From contig JALSQA010000188.1 of the NCBI GenBank assembly GCA_026985685.1, forward strand, positions 1 through 11,855: 11,855 nucleotides of DNA, read 5' to 3'. The stretch is from Campylobacterales bacterium (GTDB lineage: Bacteria; Campylobacterota; Campylobacteria; Campylobacterales; QNZT01). The first letter of the stretch is position 1, and each line of letters opens with the position of its first letter. Made by a program: the position numbers and the translations under genes. The notes under the pieces are model-generated. The model saw only the letters and a list, made by a program, of their open reading frames with translations. It had not been told where the DNA came from and ran no database searches. Of this stretch, positions 7,131 through 11,855 are shown piece after piece.

Positions 7131-10100
7131 ATGCCAAAAAGAGAAGATATTCAAAAAATCTTATTAATCGGTTCAGGTCCAATTGTGATTGGTCAAGCTT
7201 GTGAATTTGATTATTCTGGTACACAAGCGGCTAAAACACTTAAAGAATTAGGTTATACAGTAGTTTTAATAAACTCTAACCCAGCAACAATCATGACAGA
7301 TCCAGAGTTTGCAGATCGTACGTATATAGAGCCAATTCAAGAAGATGTGATTTATGAAATCATCAAAAAAGAAAATATAGATGCTATTTTACCAACAATG
7401 GGTGGTCAGACTGCATTAAATGTAGCCATGAAAATGTATGAAAAAGGTATGTTAGATGGTATAAAATTTTTAGGTGCACACCCAGAAGCGATTCAAAAAG
7501 GAGAAGATCGACAAGCATTTAAGGAAGCTATGATCAAAATAGGCATGGATCTTCCAAAAAGCAAATATGCCTACAACATGGATGAAGCCATGGAAGCTGC
7601 ACAAGAGATTGGTTTTCCGTTGATTATTCGTGCTTCATTTACTTTAGCAGGTGGAGGAAGTGGAGTCGCTTACAACATAGATGAATATAAACAATTAGCA
7701 CAGATTGGTTTAGAAGCTAGCCCGATTAGTGAAATTTTGATAGAAGAGTCATTATTGGGTTGGAAAGAGTATGAAATGGAAGTTATCCGTGATAGAGAAG
7801 ATAACTGTATCATTGTTTGTTCTATTGAAAATTTTGATCCAATGGGTGTTCATACAGGTGATAGTATCACCGTAGCACCTGCCTTGACTTTGACAGACAA
7901 AGAGTATCAGCATATGAGAAATGCTTCATTTGCAATTTTACGTGAAATTGGTGTAGATACAGGTGGAAGTAATGTTCAGTTCTCTATCAATCCAAAAGAT
8001 GGACGGATGACTGTTATAGAGATGAATCCACGTGTAAGTAGAAGTTCTGCCCTTGCTTCAAAAGCAACAGGATATCCAATCGCAAAAGTAGCAACACTTT
8101 TGGCTGTGGGATATACACTTGATGAGATTACAAATGATATTACAGGTACGGCTGCTAGTTTTGAGCCGGTGATTGATTATATTGTGACAAAGATACCTCG
8201 TTTTACATTTGAAAAATTTCCAGGTTCTGATTCGACATTGACAACTGCTATGAAAAGTGTTGGTGAAGTTATGAGTATGGGAAGGACGTTTAAAGAGTCT
8301 GTACAAAAGGCACTTTGTTCCCTGGAAACTGATTTACGTGGATTTGAGAAACTAGATGTAAGTGATGAAAAATTGAGAAAAGAGTTACGCAGACCAAATA
8401 GTGAACGTATACTTTATATTGCACAGGCATTTAGAAATGGTATGAGTGTAGAAGAGGTTTTTGAGTGTTGTCAAGTTGATCCTTGGTTTTTATATCAGAT
8501 AGAAGAGATTGTAGATTTTGAGAAAGATATTACAGCCAGGATACTAAAAGATAAACAAAAAATGCGTCTTGCTAAAAGTTATGGATTTTCAGATGCTATG
8601 ATTGCATCCATGATTGGTGTTGATGAAGATGAAGTATATGAAAATAGACAAAAAATGGGTGTAGTATTAGAGTATAATGAAGTAGACACTTGTGCTGCTG
8701 AATTTAAGGCATTGACTCCATATCTATACTCAACAACACCTATATCTGAAATAGAAAAAGATGATCATATCACAGAAGGTGAAAAGGTCATGGTTATTGG
8801 TGGTGGTCCAAATAGAATAGGGCAGGGGATAGAGTTTGACTATTGTTGTGTGCATGCTTCATTTGCATTGAATGATATGGGAGTTAAAACAATTATGTAC
8901 AATTGTAATCCCGAAACTGTATCTACAGATTATGACACTAGTGATATATTGTATTTTGAGCCTATAAATTTTGAGGGTGTTAGAAGTGTGATAGAGCGTG
9001 AAAAACCTGATGGTGTTATTGTTCATTTTGGAGGACAAACACCATTAAAATTATCTGGGGATTTGACTAGAATTGGTGCTAAGATCATAGGTACATCTGC
9101 CAAGGTAATTGATTTGGCAGAAGATCGTGAAAAGTTTTCAGAATTTATTAAAAAAGTTGGTATTAAACAACCAGCAAATGACACTGCAACAAATAAAGAA
9201 GATGCTTTAAAAATTGCAAATATCATAGGATATCCTGTCTTAGTCAGACCTAGTTATGTTCTAGGTGGACGTGCCATGAGGATTGTTTATAATGATAATG
9301 AATTAAATGAATATATGCAAGAAGCTGTTAATGTAAGTAATGATTCTCCCGTATTAATTGATAAGTTTTTAGATCATGCAATTGAAATTGATGTAGATGC
9401 CATAAGTGATCAAAAAGATGTATACATAGGTGCAATTATGCAGCATATTGAAGAAGCAGGTATTCATAGTGGTGATAGTGCTTGTTCTCTTCCTCCTATA
9501 TCATTATCTAAAGATTTACAAAAAGAGATAGAAATTAAAACAAAAGAGATTGCTCTTGGTTTAGGCGTGAAAGGATTGTTAAATATCCAATATGCAGTTT
9601 ATCAAAATGAAATCTATATGATAGAAGTAAATCCAAGAGCAAGTCGTACAGTTCCATTTGTAAGTAAAGCTACAGGCATACCTCTGGCAAAAGTAGCAAC
9701 AAGAGTGATGTATAAAGGTGATTTGCAAGAAGCCCTGAAGTTTTATGACAGATTTAATATTGTCTATCAAGAAGGTGATATATTTAAGCCAAAAACAAAA
9801 GAATACGTATGTGTTAAAGAAGCAGTTTTCCCATTTAAAAAGCTTTCAGGAGCTGATTTGATTTTGGGTCCTGAGATGAAATCTACCGGTGAAGTGATGG
9901 GTATAAGTGATAGTTTTGCTCTTTCCTTTGCTAAAAGTCAATGTGCAAGTGATAATAGATTACCAAAATCAGGAACAGTTTTTATCTCCTTAACTGATGT
10001 AGATAAAGTATTTGCTAAAGAATTAGCCAAAAAATTTGAAGATATTGGCATGGATATAGTTGCAACAGGTGGTACACATAAAAAATTAGAGTCTGTTGGT

Positions 10101-10370
10101 ATTGTCTCTCAAAAAGTTTTAAAAATTAGCGAAGGCAGACCTAATATTTCCGACATGATTAAAAATAATGAAATATCTCTTGTAATAAATACAAGTGATA
10201 GTTCTGCTACTAAACAAGATGCAAGGCAAATTAGACAAAATGTATTAAGATTGGGTATACCATACGTGACAACAGTTGCAGCGGCATTAGTAACAGCAGA
10301 TGCAATTTCTGCAATGCAAAAGCGTGATGGATCGCTAAATCCTAAAGCAATTCAAGATTATCTCTCATGA
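7131..10370 (+). CDS. carB: Carbamoyl phosphate synthase large subunit CarB
   Basis: CarB makes carbamoyl phosphate from bicarbonate, two ATP and ammonia supplied by the glutaminase subunit CarA, feeding arginine and pyrimidine synthesis. I place the start at ATG 7131 (1079 residues), since it has a ribosome binding site; an in-frame ATG at 7113 and TTG at 7101 lie within the promoter and leader. The two ATP-grasp halves are clear: the first opens with LLIGSGPIVIGQ and has the metal ligands in EMNPRVSRSS (Glu297), the second opens with MVIGGGPNRIGQG near residue 553 and has EVNPRASRT (Glu832). A C-terminal MGS-like allosteric domain (about 940-1079) has ATGGT (978-982), a lysine before SEGRP, and INT, matching UMP-contacting positions in E. 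coli CarB, so UMP inhibition is plausible. CarA is not in the window. Confidence 0.97.
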   Translation: MPKREDIQKILLIGSGPIVIGQACEFDYSGTQAAKTLKELGYTVVLINSNPATIMTDPEFADRTYIEPIQEDVIYEIIKKENIDAILPTMGGQTALNVAMKMYEKGMLDGIKFLGAHPEAIQKGEDRQAFKEAMIKIGMDLPKSKYAYNMDEAMEAAQEIGFPLIIRASFTLAGGGSGVAYNIDEYKQLAQIGLEASPISEILIEESLLGWKEYEMEVIRDREDNCIIVCSIENFDPMGVHTGDSITVAPALTLTDKEYQHMRNASFAILREIGVDTGGSNVQFSINPKDGRMTVIEMNPRVSRSSALASKATGYPIAKVATLLAVGYTLDEITNDITGTAASFEPVIDYIVTKIPRFTFEKFPGSDSTLTTAMKSVGEVMSMGRTFKESVQKALCSLETDLRGFEKLDVSDEKLRKELRRPNSERILYIAQAFRNGMSVEEVFECCQVDPWFLYQIEEIVDFEKDITARILKDKQKMRLAKSYGFSDAMIASMIGVDEDEVYENRQKMGVVLEYNEVDTCAAEFKALTPYLYSTTPISEIEKDDHITEGEKVMVIGGGPNRIGQGIEFDYCCVHASFALNDMGVKTIMYNCNPETVSTDYDTSDILYFEPINFEGVRSVIEREKPDGVIVHFGGQTPLKLSGDLTRIGAKIIGTSAKVIDLAEDREKFSEFIKKVGIKQPANDTATNKEDALKIANIIGYPVLVRPSYVLGGRAMRIVYNDNELNEYMQEAVNVSNDSPVLIDKFLDHAIEIDVDAISDQKDVYIGAIMQHIEEAGIHSGDSACSLPPISLSKDLQKEIEIKTKEIALGLGVKGLLNIQYAVYQNEIYMIEVNPRASRTVPFVSKATGIPLAKVATRVMYKGDLQEALKFYDRFNIVYQEGDIFKPKTKEYVCVKEAVFPFKKLSGADLILGPEMKSTGEVMGISDSFALSFAKSQCASDNRLPKSGTVFISLTDVDKVFAKELAKKFEDIGMDIVATGGTHKKLESVGIVSQKVLKISEGRPNISDMIKNNEISLVINTSDSSATKQDARQIRQNVLRLGIPYVTTVAAALVTADAISAMQKRDGSLNPKAIQDYLS

Positions 10371-10807
10371 ATAAAGATACGGTATATCTGACACAAACAG
10401 ATACTACCGTAGGATTTGTATCACAAAGTAATAGTAAACTCTCTTTGGCTAAACAAAGAACTCCTTCTAAGCCTGCAATCATGTGCGTTTCTTCTTTTAA
10501 AAAACAGAAAAAACTAACAAGAGTTCCTAAAAAATTTAAAAAATATATCAGGCGTAGGGATAAAACAACATTTCTTTATCCAAACAAAAAGGCAATAAGA
10601 GTTGTAAAAAATGGTGAACATCATATGTTTCTAAAAAATTTCTTTTATCTGTATTCCTCTTCAGCAAATAAAAATCTTGAAAAATTTGACTTAGCATATG
10701 CAAAAAAACAATCAGATATTTTAATACAAACTCATGTAGGCTACAAAGAACAAACAGCATCTTCTATTTTAAAATTAAGTAAAAATAAAATTCATAAACT
10801 CAGATAA
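10367..10807 (+). CDS. Short, degenerate YrdC/Sua5-family protein
   Basis: A 146-residue protein that I recognise as a divergent member of the Sua5/YciO/YrdC/YwlC fold. Family-like points in order: YLTQTDTTVGF (7-17) for the usual PTETVYGL, KQRTPSKP (29-36) for the KxR...KP nucleotide-binding stretch, SSSAN (97-101) for the TSAN motif, and TASSILKL (130-137) for the C-terminal pSTIvdl strand. It is shorter than TsaC (about 190 residues), and the central region with the PGPxT motif is not visible. True family members make threonylcarbamoyl-AMP for tRNA t6A, and HypF has a related domain that handles carbamoyl phosphate. Catalysis here is unproven. The ATG overlaps the carB stop (ATGA) with no Shine-Dalgarno sequence, so translation is likely coupled. 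The protein is very basic, suggesting RNA or nucleotide binding. Confidence 0.72.
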   Translation: MNKDTVYLTQTDTTVGFVSQSNSKLSLAKQRTPSKPAIMCVSSFKKQKKLTRVPKKFKKYIRRRDKTTFLYPNKKAIRVVKNGEHHMFLKNFFYLYSSSANKNLEKFDLAYAKKQSDILIQTHVGYKEQTASSILKLSKNKIHKLR

Positions 10808-10816
10808 CTTTAGAAA

Positions 10817-10840
10817 AAAGTCCATAAAAAAGTGGATTTT
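10817..10840 (+). terminator. Weak terminator-like hairpin after the carB operon
   Basis: Ten bases after the YrdC-like stop, AAAGTCCA (10817-10824) can pair with TGGATTTT (10833-10840) through one G-U pair, around an 8-base A-rich loop. The stem is AT-rich with only two G-C pairs, and the T-run is part of the stem, so it is a poor intrinsic terminator. It is the only candidate in the spacer between the two transcription units. Confidence 0.35.
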
Positions 10841-10922
10841 CTACAAAAGTGAATAAAAAAGTAACAAAAATCTATCTAATATAATATTAATATCAATATT
10901 TATGGAATAAAGTAAAAAAAAC

Positions 10923-10950
10923 TTGTATACTGAAAGTAGTTATAGGAGGA
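10923..10950 (+). promoter_or_regulatory. Promoter and strong ribosome binding site for the EF-hand-like protein gene
   Basis: TTG followed by TATACT (-10 box at 10926-10931) lies in an AT-rich spacer with no recognisable -35 box, the same style as the carB promoter. AGGAGGA at 10944-10950 is the best ribosome binding site in the window. Upstream, a perfect 10-bp palindrome ATATTAATAT (10884-10893) and a repeat of ATAAAAAAGT (10824-10833 and 10853-10862) could be regulatory or just AT-rich noise. Confidence 0.5.
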
Positions 10951-10953
10951 TTT

Positions 10954-11556
10954 ATGATGAAGAAAATTACTTTATGGATACTTGTTTTTGGAAGTTTGCA
11001 ATCTTTAATTAGTGATGATATCCAAAACAAAATGCAATTTAATTGGCTAAATGATTTAGAAACACTTGTAAGACTTGATACACAAAGAGATAATACACTA
11101 CAAGGGCGTGATATCAACAACAATGGCATTCGTGATGATGTAGAAAATTATGTAAAACAAAAATATAAAAATGATCCTTTCCAAAAAGGTATATTTTTAA
11201 AAGCTGCACAAAAAATTCAAACAATACTTACCTTGCCAAAAGATGCAACACCACAAACCCACTGGATATTGGATCGTCAGTTACTATCTTATTATACTTG
11301 CAGGGATTATATCCTATATAGACAAAATGAAAAAAACATTGAAAAAGAGATGCTAAGTAAGACAATTTTTAAAGGAAAAGTTTTAAACACTAAAGAGAGA
11401 TTAACAGCATATATAGAGCATAAAAAAAAGATTCCTATAAATTTTGATGATTTGTCTAAAGATGAATTAAAAAGGGAAAAAGAAAATTGTTTATCCATGT
11501 ATCAAGCATTTGTAGATAAAGAAAGCCCAAATAGTATCTCATTAAATACAAAATAA
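10954..11556 (+). CDS. Exported protein of unknown function with one EF-hand-like loop
   Basis: I do not recognise a named family. The 200-residue product starts with a signal-peptide-like segment: KK at 3-4, then a hydrophobic core (ITLWILVFGSLQSLI, 5-19), with possible cleavage near residue 20. It is therefore probably periplasmic or secreted. Residues 53-64 read D-I-N-N-N-G-I-R-D-D-V-E: acidic or amide ligands sit at loop positions 1, 3, 5, 9 and 12, with glycine at 6, the spacing of an EF-hand calcium loop. The same NGIRDDVE-type motif recurs in small exported bacterial proteins. The remainder looks helical and highly charged, with two cysteines (116, 179) that could form a disulfide. Two tandem ATGs exist; the second (10957) is seven bases from AGGAGG and is the better-spaced start. 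It has its own promoter and stands alone between the carB unit and a repeat-like region. Confidence 0.8.
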   Translation: MMKKITLWILVFGSLQSLISDDIQNKMQFNWLNDLETLVRLDTQRDNTLQGRDINNNGIRDDVENYVKQKYKNDPFQKGIFLKAAQKIQTILTLPKDATPQTHWILDRQLLSYYTCRDYILYRQNEKNIEKEMLSKTIFKGKVLNTKERLTAYIEHKKKIPINFDDLSKDELKREKENCLSMYQAFVDKESPNSISLNTK

Positions 11557-11571
11557 ACTATAGTGTTTCTT

Positions 11572-11591
11572 AATCCCAGTATTTAGGGATT
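11572..11591 (+). terminator. Small hairpin just after the EF-hand-like protein gene
   Basis: AATCCC (11572-11577) and GGGATT (11586-11591) form a perfect 6-bp stem with an 8-base loop, starting 16 bases after the stop codon. No T-run follows, so it is not a classical intrinsic terminator. Its right half overlaps the left arm of the larger palindrome, so it may be only part of that structure. Confidence 0.3.
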
Positions 11592-11730
11592 TACTTGGAA
11601 ATGGTGCTTTAGCTCCATCAAATATTGGTAAGTTTTTAAAGATTTTAACTTCAAAAAAAGTGCAAAATCTAATATATGTACCAACTTTTTAGGTGAAGCT
11701 AAAAGCACCACTTTCTATAAAGACCTGAAT
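11581..11730. repeat. Long imperfect palindrome of about 150 bp
   Basis: Matching inverted segments nest around one centre near 11655. Outer: ATTTAGGGATTTA (11581-11593) against TAAAGACCTGAAT (11718-11730), 10 of 13 matching. Core: TGGTGCTTTAGCT (11602-11614) against AGCTAAAAGCACCA (11697-11710), identical apart from one extra base. Inner: TTGGTA (11625-11630) against TACCAA (11679-11684). Innermost: AGATTTT (11640-11646) against AAAATCT (11664-11670). All four pairs share the same centre within about one base, so this is one structure, not scattered short repeats. A further match (ATAGTGTTTCT at 11560 against AGAAAGCTAT at 11760) needs a 9-base shift. It has no credible gene and could be a MITE-like element, a dispersed palindromic repeat or a structured RNA. 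Confidence 0.6.
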
Positions 11731-11855
11731 TTAGGCTTTTTGGCTTAAAATATTTCTACAGAAAGCTATAACTAAAGTCACTATTTACAAGTATAAAATC
11801 CTTAACTTAATGGCAGTGATAGGTGATCTATATATATTCATGTTATACTAAAAAC
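11731..11855. promoter_or_regulatory. Gene-free right end with an outward promoter at the edge
   Basis: No supported gene lies between the stop at 11556 and the window end. Beyond the palindrome, the last bases contain TGTTATACT (11841-11849), an extended -10 box (TATACT at 11844-11849) on the plus strand, resembling the two other promoters here. A weaker AAGTATAAAAT lies near 11790-11799. A transcription unit probably begins just outside the window. Confidence 0.4.

Noticed and set aside
8058..9770. Minus-strand open frames of 63-82 codons inside carB
   Set aside because: They are shadows of carB codon use, with low-complexity Cys/His/Ser-rich translations and no family resemblance.
10548..11129. 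Minus-strand frames opposite the YrdC-like and EF-hand-like genes
   Set aside because: No Shine-Dalgarno sequence or motifs; both plus-strand genes have better start signals and recognisable features.
11632..11745. 38-codon open frame on the plus strand across the palindrome
   Set aside because: There is no start codon or ribosome binding site. The resemblance between its peptide and the reverse reading of the left arm is simply a result of the inverted repeat.
1..11855. CRISPR array, tRNA, rRNA, integrase or transposase genes
   Set aside because: I found no regularly spaced repeats, cloverleaf pattern or recombinase motifs anywhere in the window; the only repeat-like element is the palindrome near the right end.

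Overview
The window is low in GC, with AAGGA/AGGAGG-type ribosome binding sites and tightly packed genes. It looks like chromosomal DNA of a Campylobacterota (epsilonproteobacterial) species, perhaps near Sulfurovum or Sulfurimonas. The main evidence is gene order: bcp - queH-like - fabZ - lpxA - clpX - mreB - mreC - carB is a run I recall from Campylobacter and relatives. The protein sequences agree, including a long QueH, a short YrdC-like protein and a dCache_3-type sensor. The genus call is inference.

Layout: (1) 1-1025, minus strand: the first 341 residues of a membrane sensor with two membrane segments around a periplasmic Cache domain; its output domain lies beyond the left edge. (2) 1026-1211: a divergent spacer with a 10-bp-spaced direct repeat and a start-less, protein-like open frame that may be a gene remnant. 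(3) 1212-7087, plus strand: bcp, queH, fabZ, lpxA, clpX, mreB, mreC. Most junctions abut or overlap by 0-8 nt, so this is very probably one operon with translational coupling. (4) 7096-10807: carB with its own strong -10 box just after mreC, then a small degenerate YrdC/Sua5-family gene coupled to carB by an ATGA overlap. (5) 10808-10953: a spacer with a weak terminator-like hairpin and a promoter. (6) 10954-11556: an exported protein of unknown function with one EF-hand-like calcium loop. (7) 11557-11855: no gene, but a roughly 150-bp imperfect palindrome and, at the right edge, a promoter pointing out of the window.

The central operon joins cell-envelope work (FabZ and LpxA for fatty acid and lipid A synthesis, MreB and MreC for cell-wall elongation) with peroxide defence (Bcp), tRNA queuosine maturation (QueH) and proteolysis (ClpX). 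CarB makes carbamoyl phosphate for arginine and pyrimidines. Most of the window is ordinary housekeeping DNA. The parts most worth a second look are the palindrome after the EF-hand protein, the YrdC-like protein coupled to carB, the QueH C-terminal extension, and the remnant upstream of bcp. I saw no convincing new multi-gene system.
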